DNA of 64,000 bases from Acholoe squamosa (taxonomy: Eukaryota > Annelida > Polychaeta > Phyllodocida > Polynoidae), in the NCBI GenBank assembly GCA_949317995.1, contig OX439041.1:45741269-45805268 (forward strand). The letters run 5' to 3'. A program made the translations under genes and the position numbers. Positions 9,183 to 21,403 of this stretch are shown piece by piece (position 1 is the first letter of the stretch; each line of letters starts with the position of its first letter). A model generated the notes under the pieces. The model saw only the letters and a list, made by a program, of their open reading frames with translations. It made no database searches and had not been told where the DNA came from.

Positions 9183-12100
9183 TCTTCTTTGGACATACGT
9201 ATTTAAAACCGTTCACCCACAACGGAACGCCCACTTGTAGTAGACGTTCTCTTTTCCACGTGTATTTATTGATATCCTATTGATTACTTATTGACAATTT
9301 ATTGATAAATCGTGTAATAAACTTAGTTAGGCATTGCTATCAAGGCACTCATGCATGGTTTGGGGGGATATCACATGAGGGCCGAAGGCTTTGCTAGCAA
9401 TGCATTAGGCCTACTTAGTTACAAGACCAACTATCATTGTCCTTAGAAAGTGCCAGTTGTATCCATGGCCTTTTTGCACGGAATGTCTCGGGCTACAAAA
9501 TAGTCAAGGCAGGCCTGCCTTCATTTTCCAACATAATTATGTTGGGGAAAGAACAGAAGGGCACCCACCCACGAGCGGGAAGCCATTAAGGAGTATTATG
9601 CAGCTGCTAGTAGGCGGACAGAAGGTTTCTGTACTGACAGCACGTCATTCGATGAGGTACTACGGACAGCAGGCGGTAATGATTAGACAGATGATGCACT
9701 ATAAACATAGAGAGACATAGGGTAATTCATCCCTGACTCGACCGCTAGACATGTTGGTAAACTTTAGGTCGGCCACTCAGCTATCAAAGATTATTTTCGC
9801 AATCATGAGAAATGCTTGGTCCATGTGCAAGGTCTACATATTGTAGTTAATAAGGTGCAATCAATTAGCAATTTTTTGTTATAGCTGAAAGAAGTTACCC
9901 TAGGGTGGTCGACATAGGGTATCAAAATACCTAGTGGGAGAGTCAGGGGCAAATTACCCACATTTCACCCATGGGTGTCTTGGAGAAGGCAATGTGGATA
10001 GCCCTTGACCTTTACTGCATTTGCTAATGGCCATATACACATACATAAAAGGGACATTGGCATCTTCTGAGATAGACCTCTTATCACATTCTTGTCTTGG
10101 GTGTCTGCCCGTGATGTGTTGGTGATCCATGCCCATGGCTCGACCACTCTAGGTTACATGGACGTAAATGCTGCCCTCTCGTGAGTCATATGGTATTCAG
10201 GCCTGCACTGAAGGTGATCTGGGTGCTGATTGGCTTAGAAATCATATGCAAGAAATATTGGTAAAATTATGAAAAAAATCACAAGTGACCCCAAATAGTT
10301 CCTAAATGGAACAATAGATGAGTTTTTATATTATGCCAAGGTTTGGGGATTTTATCAGGTATGCAAATGTTCATCTGGCCAATGGAGGTTTTACAGCCCA
10401 AAATAGGGTAGAATGGCACTTGCTGTACGTATCGCTCCCTTAGTTAAGATTTTCAGGGTTAAGCCAATTCTATATTCTAACACATTGTGTGTGAGAGATG
10501 GTTTAATCTTGCTACGGTCGAAAATATTACCAACGAACATTACGGGGGGCTGTTTTTGTGTGTTATGCTATATAGAAACATAGAGGAAATGGAATTAGTT
10601 CCACGTAACCTCTAGCTGGTGGGTACCGACAGCTGACCACTCGACATTCAGACATGTGATTTTCACAAACTATGGCTATGGTTTGAAATATGAGAAAGTT
10701 CTCCTCGTGTAAAGCTAGTGAGGTATTGTGTTGTCTGTTACGCTAGGAGTAGACTCAGGGTAGCAGCAAACCCGGGTGGCCGATCCATGGTTGAACTACC
10801 CTACTTTAGTATAGCGTTGACATATTCTTTTCAAATAATAAATTCAAAATCCTCCCCAGGGACCCCATTTGATCATTTCAATGTCACAATTTACTGGCAA
10901 TTTCGAGATTCACATTCAAACAAGTACAGGAATAACTAGACGCAATGTTCAAAATACCATAATTTATTCTTCATTTGCACATACCATAAGGCAGATAAGG
11001 AATGATTATGATGGTAATTATATACTATCAGCTTAGAAAGGACCTTCAACAGTCACATCATACCAAGATAAGAGGTACAACAGTAGCTGGTCCAGGCTCT
11101 CCTATCACGGTCTCATAGGGTATGGTCTTTTCACAATAGCACTTCAGGACGCACATCATTCAGAATTTGAACGTACAATACAGAATCTACACATAAGATT
11201 ATTGGTAATAATTAGCACTTAGTGACATATAGCATATAAATCAGGCATACGGGTATATGTACAGGAAGTCGGTGAGATCATAATCAAATCATATTTGACT
11301 ATTCAATTACGTCCGGAACCCTCAGGTATTACTGGTGTTTAACCTTGTCTCTGGGTCATTTGGTGGCTCATCCTATCCCATCCTAGTAATATTGTTGGAA
11401 TGGTTGCTAATATCCCCCATCCATTCCCTTATAGTACATCTATTAGTTCACTACACATCGTATCCATGGATACACAACATGTTGGTCACACGTACTACTT
11501 CATTATCGCTGATTTACATTCAACCATACCATCTTATCAAGTATATCCTGTCTTCAAATAGACAGACTATGAAACCCCAACATACACGCATTTATATTTG
11601 CACATCTTTGACTATTTTATCATATATCTCAGTAAAGTATAATTATGCCACATATTCACTGAGACCCGAGGGATTGTGTAACAAAATATAATTAGATTTT
11701 ACAAGCAGCTTCTTTTTCTATGGCTGTGAAAATTCCAGTTGTATAATTGTCTGGAAAGTGTGTGAAGTATGATGTCCTGTCGATGGGCTTGCCTAAATAT
11801 AGGTATAACACTGTCTCTAATTGGTCAGCACATCAATCAACCACCCGCACTCGCCGATGTAACCATACAAAACTTACACTGTGCAACTGTATCACTGCCG
11901 ATATTACAAATCAGGTGAAGCACACCTCTTTCCTTTAGAAGTACAGTTCTAATTCAACCACTTGATGCCCAGGGCATTAGCACATTAGGCTATGGAGGCC
12001 GCCATTAGACCCCGACTGCACTATGACTAACACCTTCAGCCCCCGTCTCCACAGTAAATGCCAGGGATGCTTCCCATTGGTCAATAATACAATAGCCATG

Positions 12101-14310
12101 TGCCGTTAAACGCTACCCTGCTGCTGCCCTGGGGCCTTTTGAGGTTATCGTCAGGGTGCCAGGAGGGTGTTGCTCCTATAGTAAAAGGAAGAGCTGGCTA
12201 AAAATGCCCTTGTTTCCAGTCCTTTCTTTTCATGTAGCTATAACTTGTCCCTTTTGTTGCTCACAAGTGGACATTCAAGTACGGTGCTAAAAAAGGGGGA
12301 TTTGAGTAGGTACCTAGTTGGGAGAAGTCAGTCAGTATAATATACTATAGAGTGTGTGACATGAGTAGGTACCTGGTAATGCAGCTCTCTCTGTTTTAAA
12401 CAATTAAGGCAGGTGACTTTTCAGACTAATGTGGTGAGTGCATGTTGAATAGTGAAGCAGAGCGTGACTTCTTTTGAAAAGAGGGTACCTACTGACAGCT
12501 CTTTTTACCATAGGAGCAACACGCTCCAGACACTCATGGAGAGTGTGCATGAGAAAAGCAGGTACCTGCTATAGATCTGTATTTGATAATCGCTGCTACA
12601 GGTGACTTCCCAAAAACATACTTTGCTCACCGCTTGTGCCCACCCCTGTCTGTGTGTAGGCCTATGGAACTCCCGGTGGGGAAATAACGTCTGAAGACCT
12701 GGATCGTGTTTCAATAGTTTCCACAACTGGACACCCTCAAATCGTAGTGGGAGGTGTAAGAAATGACTCCATACTAGTGACTACATAATGAGCTCCAGTA
12801 GAGGCCTCAAAATAGCAGCTGCTATTTATTCAACTACTAGCTCAATACACACCACTATGAAGTCATAGCACCCAGTCGTAAGGGCCACTATTGGCTACAT
12901 AGTGACCAGTCATACCTCCTTCATGGTCTAGTATGCACTCCTGTGTTCAAATGAGCATAGGGCTGCAGTAACTACCTTAATGTCTATAGGAGCCGTGCCT
13001 TGAATAGCAGCCTCCCTTGAATAGGGGCCGGGGTAGGAGGGCTGTCAAATCAATAGGGGCCGGGCCTTGAATAGGGGCCTGGTGGGGCCAGTTTTAGGTG
13101 GTTTTGGGAAGACAACCGAGACCCCCAACCCAAATGATGTATAATTGTTTTAGAAAATTCCCTTTCAAATCAGATATGATAGATCTATATCTAATGCCCT
13201 AATTGTATCGAAAATGCTATGTTATTCTTTCTTAATAGTAGGGCTGAGGTGTCAGCTAGGTGTGATATCCTTTGTAATTTTATTAGAAAGCCATGGTGGG
13301 TGAGGGTTGGGTATGACTTATATTCTTTTATACGTTAATGACTTAAATAAGGTAGTTGTATGTTTATTTCTGAAATAGGCCTACATCCAGAGCTTTCCTT
13401 ATACGATGGAAAATGCGAAACTGATGAAGGATCACCCAATCAATCATGCAGTATCTACCAAGTCTGGATATGATATTGAAGTCTTTCTAAATCACCTGCC
13501 ATCCATTATACTGAGGTCTGCCTTCACCCTGCTGACTATGTTCGCTATCTTACTTACATATTGGCCTGGGCCCTCATGCTGCTTTTGCAAGACAGGCAGA
13601 TATCTACCCTACAAGCATGGTGTATAGCCTATATAGACTGTGGCTGCAGCTCTACTCCCTCATCAGTCATGCACTGTGACATCTGCCTAATACCCTCTCC
13701 AACATACTACCATTAGCACCACTCTCCGTCCAGGTATTAGCCAGTGCAGTATTTCACCTGCCTCTCTCTACTCTCTCCCTATCTGCCCTTTCTCTGTAAT
13801 GGCTTAGTAGTTAGTCATGCAACCACTCTGCTCATGTACCTTAGAGTTCAGGGAAATATCTCTCTCCAGCATACTATTTTATCAGTATTCCTTCTGTACT
13901 TTAGCCGTCATATACAGTTTGTGATTGGCATTTCGGCTAGCCAGCCTCTCCCCTTCCAGGGTATAACATGAAATCATTTCGGCTAAAGCTTGTTCTCTAA
14001 GCTTTATTAACCATAATAATGGTGTTTTGATGACCATCTTTCTGTTTCCTCAGAGCTGCATGCAGCACTGCTTCTCTCGCCTATGTAATGCTCTACCCTT
14101 AATCAGATTTCTAACCATACTTTCTGCCATATATAGGCCTAACAGTGTACTGATTGTGCCATTTCTTTTTATACCAATAAGTTGCCAGTGCCCTATCACT
14201 CCATATAGGTTTACTTCCAGTAACATCTGCCTGCTGCCAGTTAACAACTAAAGTGTTTTCGCCCTCCTGGAAGAATCAACCGCTACTCTCACATAGGACA
14301 ATTGCCAGTG

Positions 14311-14709
14311 CTATCTTTTTGAGGCCTTGAAGAGACTGAAGTGAGTCTGTGTATTACTACGCCGTGCAGAGGACTCTCTCCGCGAGTCTCTCCGCTTGGA
14401 CTCCTCTCGGAGACTTAGGCGCATACCACTGTCTTGGTTATTGTTCTGCCGTGCCATCTTGCGGCGACTCGATTGAGACATGCGGGTGTGGTATAATATG
14501 ATGTAGACAACACCCAGCATGGCGGCCACACCACCCACAACCCCAGTCACCAAGAAGGCCATCTGCATCCCAGATAGCCCCCACCAAGTGGCCTCCTCTG
14601 ATCCATCTCCATGCATGGAAGACGCCTGCGTCAGGTTCACTGACAGTGATGATGGTACAGACGGCATCTTGGATTTCGCCCCACAGCTCAGCGCTTGTAG
14701 AACTTGTAA
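14311..14709 (-). CDS. Terminal coding exon of a single-pass membrane protein gene
   Basis: The only convincing host coding exon. The - strand frame is open from a good splice acceptor (pyrimidine-rich stretch ending CAG just above 14709) to the stop at 14311. The peptide has a short serine-rich extracellular part with an N-L-T glycosylation sequon, one hydrophobic segment of about 22 residues (starting near MAFLVTGVVGG and ending in LYH), then a strongly basic Ser/Arg/Asn-rich cytoplasmic tail of about 60 residues. The exon enters in phase 0. Type I topology (outside N-terminus, basic inside tail) is inferred from the positive charges after the membrane segment. The extracellular ectodomain must be encoded upstream, at higher coordinates. 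I cannot name the family. Confidence 0.6.
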   Translation of the reverse strand, partial: LQVLQALSCGAKSKMPSVPSSLSVNLTQASSMHGDGSEEATWWGLSGMQMAFLVTGVVGGVAAMLGVVYIILYHTRMSQSSRRKMARQNNNQDSGMRLSLREESKRRDSRRESSARRSNTQTHFSLFKASKR

Positions 14710-15645
14710 CTGAAGGACAGAAGCTCTGCTATTGGATCAGCCATGTTATATAGCATACCATACATATGTATTCTGGGCAAAGATGATTCCTTCAATCTTC
14801 AGGTCTCAGTGATAGTGATGTTGAGCAAGCATGTGGGTGCCAGCTTGCCGCTAACAGACGTCCCTTATCCTGACATTTAAGGTAGAGTCATCTGAAAGAA
14901 GAGAATAACAAAAGGATTAGTTTTACTTGATAAGTGATTGTTAATTGATTTAAGTTAGGCCTATTGCTTTTAAGGTAACTGCCATTTGGCGCCCCTGTAT
15001 AAAACCCAAAATGTGAGAGAAGATAATTATGAATATTTGCCATCAGATCGACATTCATAGTGTTCAGTGAGTATCTAATGTGCATTCATCCTATGTAACA
15101 GAAAATATAATAAAGTTATAGCACATCGTGGTGTTATCCTTAACTCTATCTGGTGTGTGATACTGCCTTGGTCGCGGCAATAGGATGGGATAGCAATAAC
15201 CTTGATTAACCGCAGGTGCAAGTTTTATGGTATGTAAATAAAAGCACGAGTAAAACCGAACCCCAATGTCCCTCCTCCCAATCCATATCAGCAGTGGCTT
15301 CCAATAACACTAATGCATCCACAACGAGCAAAACAAACAAACCACTCAAAAACAATTTTCCCCTGTCAGTTTGTCATGGTAACATGAGTCTATATGGGTC
15401 TATTTATAGGTCTAACCACCCGACATGCACGGTGAGTCTAGCATGTTGTCCTTCACCTGCCATACCACCACCGTTGGCATGTGAGGTTTATATGATATGA
15501 GCGCCATCTTTCCAATCACCAATCAACATGTGGTGACACTGTTAATAAATTCTTTCGATCTCTTGTTATGTGGAACAGGCTCACATGTGGTTGCAGCTAA
15601 CAGCCAACCTTTGGATTGGACACAACAAGAATAGAATGACATCAC
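14710..15645 (-). other. Probable intron of the membrane-protein gene
   Basis: Lies between the two candidate exons. On the - strand it starts with GTGATG after 15646 and ends with a pyrimidine-rich tract and CAG before 14709. Both junctions are phase 0. No other feature seen in it. Confidence 0.35.
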
Positions 15646-15793
15646 CTCCAAAGGGAATTGCCTGCAAAATGGCCATGCAGTACTCCGTACCATCTCTATA
15701 TTATGTGGGAGATAAACTGTCATGAACTGTGCTACATGCAGGTCGGTGGCGTGATGGACCCCATTCAGAGGTCGGGTCCAGACCTGGTCCGTC
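15646..15793 (-). CDS. Candidate penultimate exon of the same membrane-protein gene
   Basis: A 148-base open stretch on the - strand. It is preceded by a long pyrimidine tract ending in GGGAG and followed by a GAG/GTGATG donor. The encoded ~49 residues look protein-like (TDQVWTRPLNGV near the start, WPFCRQFPLE at the end). The donor leaves the frame in phase 0, which matches the phase-0 entry of the terminal exon, the main reason for linking the two. No domain is recognised. The acceptor could instead be the nearby ACCAG. No further upstream exon could be placed. Confidence 0.35.
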
Positions 15794-17143
15794 CTCCCAC
15801 ACAGGAAAACAGAAATAGAACAAATATAGGTTACACGTTTTAGCTTTTGTAAATTCCACATTATAATTACCACTATCTCATGTACATGAATTTGGTGAAC
15901 CCACAAGTAACAACATATTTGGCAATGCACTTAACATTTTGGCTTGGTAAATTCTGTAAAGTTCTCATGAAAACAATCGCGTTTTAAATAATAAAATATG
16001 TAAGTAGTAGCATATAATATTATGGGCAGAGATACATGAATTGACATTGGGAACTTGGTACAACCCATCATTGATTGAAAATTGAATTCAAGTGCGTACC
16101 AGCTGCATACAAGCGAGGTGGCTGTTTAATATGCGTTGAATAGGTTACTTGTAAGTTGTATATGGAAACTTTTGATTGTCCCTGGCACCCAAATATTTAT
16201 GAGTAGTATATAGAAAGGTGTGTTTGCGTCAGATACTACAGAATTAACGCACACTCAAACGTATCGATATGGCGTGTAATGTAGTAGTTAAATTATATGA
16301 CTGTAGTATTTTGAAGCAATACAATATATGTTGCGGGGAGTTCTGTTACATATTGTAAATATTGCATTTCCTTGATGCACCTTTAGCCTGGTAACAGCAT
16401 TGTCCACATCTAAAAGATAACTTACATCTAAGGCAATAACATTATGAGGATTGGTGCAAATACACGTGTATAACACATCTAAGTCTAACAGATGGCAAAC
16501 CTGTGAATCAGGCACTTCACTTCAATATAATTATGTACACAGGAGGCTATACTTATAATTTATATCATGCCAAAGGCAAACCCTGCACCTTACATAGTAC
16601 ATGCATCAAACAGACCCAAAGGCAAAGGGTCAATATCGGCCTATACTCTAGGTACTTACCACATGATGGAATAGCGGCACATGTACCCTGCACTTGCCTC
16701 TGATTGTTTGATGTTTGCTGATAAATGTATCTCAGCAATGTAGCCTGCATAGTTATATAGATACAATCATTCTCAATTAACAGTGTTATATATCTTCTGT
16801 TTTATCCTGCTTTGTGGCACATTCTTCACATGCTCCTTACTCTGCAGCCATTTTGCCCACCCCCTCAAGTCCACAGGTGGCCACTCCTTAACGAGAAGAT
16901 ACATTACTGAAGATGGCAGCCGTTTGACTATAGGATAGGCCTATACATGGCGATGAAGGACGGATCTATTGTGTTCTTTATAGGTTCATACTAAATAATT
17001 CATAGACGCCATCGAAAATTCCTACTATAGAGGATGGCCCACGGTTGTAACGGACACCTGTTTACAGGGAGTTTAAGATGACGAAAATCTGAATTCTCTT
17101 ATACCGTCCAGTTATCCATCAAGGTCAGGTATTAGTATCTGTT
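15794..17143. other. Non-coding stretch (intron or intergenic)
   Basis: No supported gene. A - strand open stretch at about 16425-16500 ends at a perfect GTAAGT donor, but its phase does not fit the candidate exon at 15793, so it is not annotated as coding. Confidence 0.4.
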
Positions 17144-17853
17144 CAGAGACCCGTTAAATAAAGATCGTATTTTCACAAGAGGTAAATTGGTATTACGAGA
17201 AGTAATTTACGATATGCTATGGCAGCTTTTTACCCATTGTTAAATAAAGAAGATACCGTAAATGTTCCTTACAATTCCTCGTAAAGCCATTAGTATGAGA
17301 AGCCTTTATTTAACGATGATTTTAAGGGTATTGTAGAGGGAAAATTGGTCATTTAGAAGGGGTATTGTAATTTTTTTACAAGAAGAAGGATCTTGTAAAA
17401 TAAACATGACAAAGAGGGAACAAAAAGTATGTACGAGAAGCATGAAAAATTCTATGTCCAAAAATGACCTAAAACCTTCATATAAATCATAATATTCAAT
17501 ATATATAGATCTACACCATTTGGTGAATACGATGACCATTTAATACCCCAAACACCTCCAGTGTCCTCTCTGTTTGATATATATTTTTTATCATTTATGT
17601 TTTTCATTTTTAGGGGATATATATTTTGTTTATTTAACATGTTTTAGCCTCTCGTAAGTTCAAAAAATTTACAAGAAGTGGGTACTGTATTTCTTTATTT
17701 AAGATGTTGGAAAAGGGTCTCGTAATATACTATACCATATTTACAAGAAGCAAAAGTTATGGAGCACTTACGGTACCTAAATTACGAGAGGTTTTTTATT
17801 TAACACTTTGACAGTTTACCTATCATAATCTCTTCTTATTTAACGGGTCTCTG
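17144..17853. mobile_element. 710-bp non-autonomous DNA transposon with 18-bp perfect TIRs
   Basis: CAGAGACCCGTTAAATAA at 17144-17161 is the exact reverse complement of 17836-17853. Inside, short words such as TTACGAGAAG, TTACAAGAAG and their complements (CTCGTAA), plus TTATTTAA, recur many times in both orientations, like subterminal transposase-binding repeats. There is no transposase ORF. The ends start with CAG, as in several cut-and-paste superfamilies (hAT, P), but no clear target duplication is visible at the flanks, so the superfamily is left open. Confidence 0.75.
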
Positions 17854-17992
17854 ATGGAAAAAATTATCATGATCCAGCATTTGTCAATTTTACCGGCTAT
17901 AATTATATAACATTATTTACAGTAATTTGTTAGGGTATGGAGTACATTTATTGTGTGTCATCACATGCCATGAGCTATCTCCCCCCTCATTG

Positions 17993-18074
<82 letters not shown>

Positions 18075-21001
18075 CAGTGCCACGGGAGTTTTCCTTTTTA
18101 GCACTATACACCGTAATCCGCCGGAGGGTTCCTACTTATACAAATAAAAAACATTGACTATGATCAGAAATAATCAATTTCCAGAGTGACCATCCGAAAG
18201 TCTAAAACAGAATTACACCGGCAGCCTGTCTTCCCACATACCTTTGTTAGGTAAGATAATCTTGAGACTCTAAGGGTATGAATAATGTGTTGATATTTTC
18301 TTGCTCATCAGCAATATATTGCCTCGGTGGAATCCGGCGTTTATATATAGAATGCTGCACGGTATACTTGTTGCCTCCCCTCCCCCCCAGGCTCCCCTTA
18401 TCCTTGTTAGAAATGAGACTACCTCGTGGGGTATATACCTCTCATTATAGCTAGCACATGATAAGTGGGATGCTACACCTACCCATGTATCACCTCAGGG
18501 CGAGATGGTTAAGGTGGCACAGGTTAAAGAGCTATTATACCCTACCATGCCAGCGCCGCAATGGTGCCTTTCTAATCTAACATGATATTCTCTAGTCCCA
18601 AGGTACCCTCTGATAGGGAGTGATGCTCTCTGCATTCTAGGTGAAAGGTGTACTCATTTTCTCAGGGGCAAATCTTTCCCAAGGCATGAAATCTTCACAT
18701 ACTTCTCGTCCACTGCAGCACTGCATAGATACAGTATCGGCGCTGCATTTACAGATAACACCAATCACATTTGGTTGATACATCCTGAAGGGTCAGTATA
18801 ATGATGATGTACAAAAACATGGGACTGTCAGCTTTATGGTATCTTTACACACGGAAAAGTATATCAGTCATACCTCAATAAAAACTCCCATTCTTCACCA
18901 CAAATAAAAAGTATAACATTTAGCCCCTCCATCTGTGTGCGCCCCCATCCCTAACTTTACAGACAACACACTCATCCCCCGTCAGTGCCATCCATATTTC
19001 AAGCCATGTGTGTCCTAGCAGAGCGCCAGTTGTAAGCTAAAACTAACGGTCTGTCCTTAACGATCAATATGTGTGGGAAGTGACGCCAACCATTCCTGCA
19101 GGCGCATTTGTATTACCCTGCAAACTTTTTGTTTGCGATATCGTCTACAGCGTTTTAAACTGTTAAAATGCTAGCTAAATGTGGTGGTAGGTTTACCATA
19201 TGAGAGCTACATGGTGCCTTTTTCATAAAAGTGGCGTACAAAAGAAGGAGTCAAGAAAAACAATTTAAGCGTTGCATAAAGCATACTTCCCCTTTGTCAG
19301 CATAATGTATGAATGCAGCCTTCCTGAATCAGAAGACAGCATTCGGTTTATGACTATTCCCAGCCCTACAGGATAGATAGATGCAACTACCTGATACGAT
19401 ATTGTGTATTTAGAATGAATAGGTGAGGCTCCACTACGCGATCTTTGCTGAAAATCGGAGCTATTCTCACAAAAGCAGACACAAATACAGATTATGAGAG
19501 GCATTTGTTATTATTTCAAGGTGTAAATAGAAGATTGAGAGAGCTTTCTGTTTATGCGGGGAAGGCTTTGTGTACAATCTCCAGAATCACAGACATTTCA
19601 GACCCATTTTTCACGGAGTGGGATTCGCCCTTAACAGTTCTCTCGGTAACATCTACAGTCGTCAATATCCCACCATACACTTCCAAGCTCCTCAAACGAT
19701 CAGTGGGCCTATCCACTCATGAAGATACATCTGCTCATTTATTTCATGCAGCACTCCTATTAACAGGTAGGTTAATGATTGCATTACAACTGGGACTTAC
19801 TTATCAATGGACGTATAGAGGACCAAGTTGGTATGAATAGCATCACCAAGTGATTGGGTAAACACATCTGCAGGCTAGATAGTAGTATAGGCAGCCGTCT
19901 TTGGTGTACGTTAACACAATATGCCCCAATGCAGTAGCGGCGTTTTTAGACCTGTAAGCCTAGAGCAGCATTTGTGTGGAGACTCTACTATAAAGGGTTA
20001 TAAAACAGAACTAACAAGGTAAAAGCTGAAGCAGTAACAGGGGACAACAACAACTGTCTCCCTCACATCCTATCCTGCCTTACCCACCGGAAGTGTCTGT
20101 GATTTACAGCGTCCCATTCTCCCGCCATTGTAAGGAGGTATCCTAGCAACATCGGTACCCCCTGTTAGACTGGCAAATTAGGCACCGTCCAACAAAAGTG
20201 GTGATTGTTTACTGAGCGATAATACAGGTGCGTGCACTGTCACCATAACTACACATGTATTCCTGCTTACAGTCACCTCTTGTTCGGAGCTCCATATCAA
20301 GGTGGTATCATCATTTATAAAGGGACTACAAGATATGCCACTTTTTGTTGGGGATTCCACTTTGGAATGGGGTTTAATTTTGTGCAACACATAGCTGATG
20401 TCAATATCCAATTACTTTTTTTACGGTATTCAAGATGGATGGATTGGATTGGATACGATTTGAATTGAACAAATTACCGGATTTACATTACAACATTTCA
20501 TGAACTTTGGAAGGGAGAGCAGCGCCTAATCATTATTGGAAACTATAATATTATATCTTTTAGGTCACTTTTGGCGAAAATCCTTCTCACCAAGGGTAAG
20601 GGTTCTTATGGGTCGAGACGCACATCCAACGTCAGTAGAAAATCAAGTGTCCCCCAGACTTACGATGATCGAATGGATATCAAATTTTTGCATGAGAGTT
20701 TGTTTGATGGCTATGCATGTTTGGTTTAAATCTGCAATTTGATGCACGGTGTCAGATAGCAATCAGCACTGGGCAGGTGATCTGCTGGATCACCGCCTAG
20801 TTCTAGGCCTACTCTCAAAGTCTAGCCTCCCTGTTTAGTGTATAAATGAAACTTATCTTATATCTAATTCTAAAAGTAGCTAGGCCCACAGTAAAGAATA
20901 TAAACGGGGAATGGAACATAATAGCCTAGCCCTAGAATATTACTACTAGTAGTACTACTACTTGCAGGAGTGCAGGTAAACAATCCCATACCAGGCCTGG
21001 A
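17854..21001. other. Intergenic DNA, no supported gene
   Basis: Contains the (AT)n tract at 17993. A + strand open stretch at 19445-19840 gives a peptide of reasonable composition with possible splice signals, but nothing confirms it. Otherwise unremarkable. Confidence 0.45.
17993..18072. repeat. (AT)n microsatellite
   Basis: About 80 bases of uninterrupted AT dinucleotides. Confidence 0.98.
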
Positions 21002-21403
21002 GGCTGTTGCGAAAAGAAGTGGAATTCAATTCTCACTGTAACTAATGCATCTTCCAGTTCCTCCCGACTCTCCACCCAGGGAGACCAATTCCCACCTTAT
21101 ACTGTAATGGAATTGACATACTCTGAATTAGACTGCATTGCAAAAAGTTGAGGAACTGGTTCCATGATTAATTCCACCTGAATGCTTCCCATAGTCGAAA
21201 GGCCAGGGAATTGGAGAAAGGAACTGCCTGGGAATTGGTACTCAATTAGGAAGCATTCACCAGTTCCTTACCACTCCTAAACTACTTCTATGACCAATTA
21301 TCTTTTGGCAACCCAACAGGGAATTGATTCCCTGAGGTCAGTCAGTTCCATTTTGGGAATACCACCTCCGACAAAACCGTTTCCCAATCTTTTTGCAACA
21401 GCC
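21002..21403. mobile_element. 402-bp MITE with 16-bp TIRs
   Basis: GGCTGTTGCGAAAAGA (21002-21017) and TCTTTTTGCAACAGCC (21388-21403) are inverted copies with one mismatch. The interior has no ORF and repeats GGAATTG/CAATTCC words in both orientations. No target duplication is obvious. Confidence 0.65.

Larger units (their letters stand above)
7610..14310. other. Intergenic DNA, no supported gene
   Basis: No ORF here has convincing protein character. Short repeats are listed separately (8655, 9127). Also seen: AGGTACCT words recurring in 12300-12570, the first two about 60 bp apart, probably a decayed tandem repeat; and several copies of AATAGGGGCC between 13020 and 13080. The rest is AT-rich unique-looking sequence. 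Confidence 0.5.

Noticed and set aside
16425..16500. Exon upstream of the membrane-protein gene with a perfect GTAAGT donor
   Set aside because: Its phase-0 end does not match the entry phase of the candidate exon at 15793.
17917..18157. Open frames of alternating Tyr-Ile
   Set aside because: Translation of the (AT)n microsatellite.
19445..19840. Exon of a receptor-like gene (frame beginning LKIGAIL)
   Set aside because: Slight resemblance only; no consistent splice sites or further exons.
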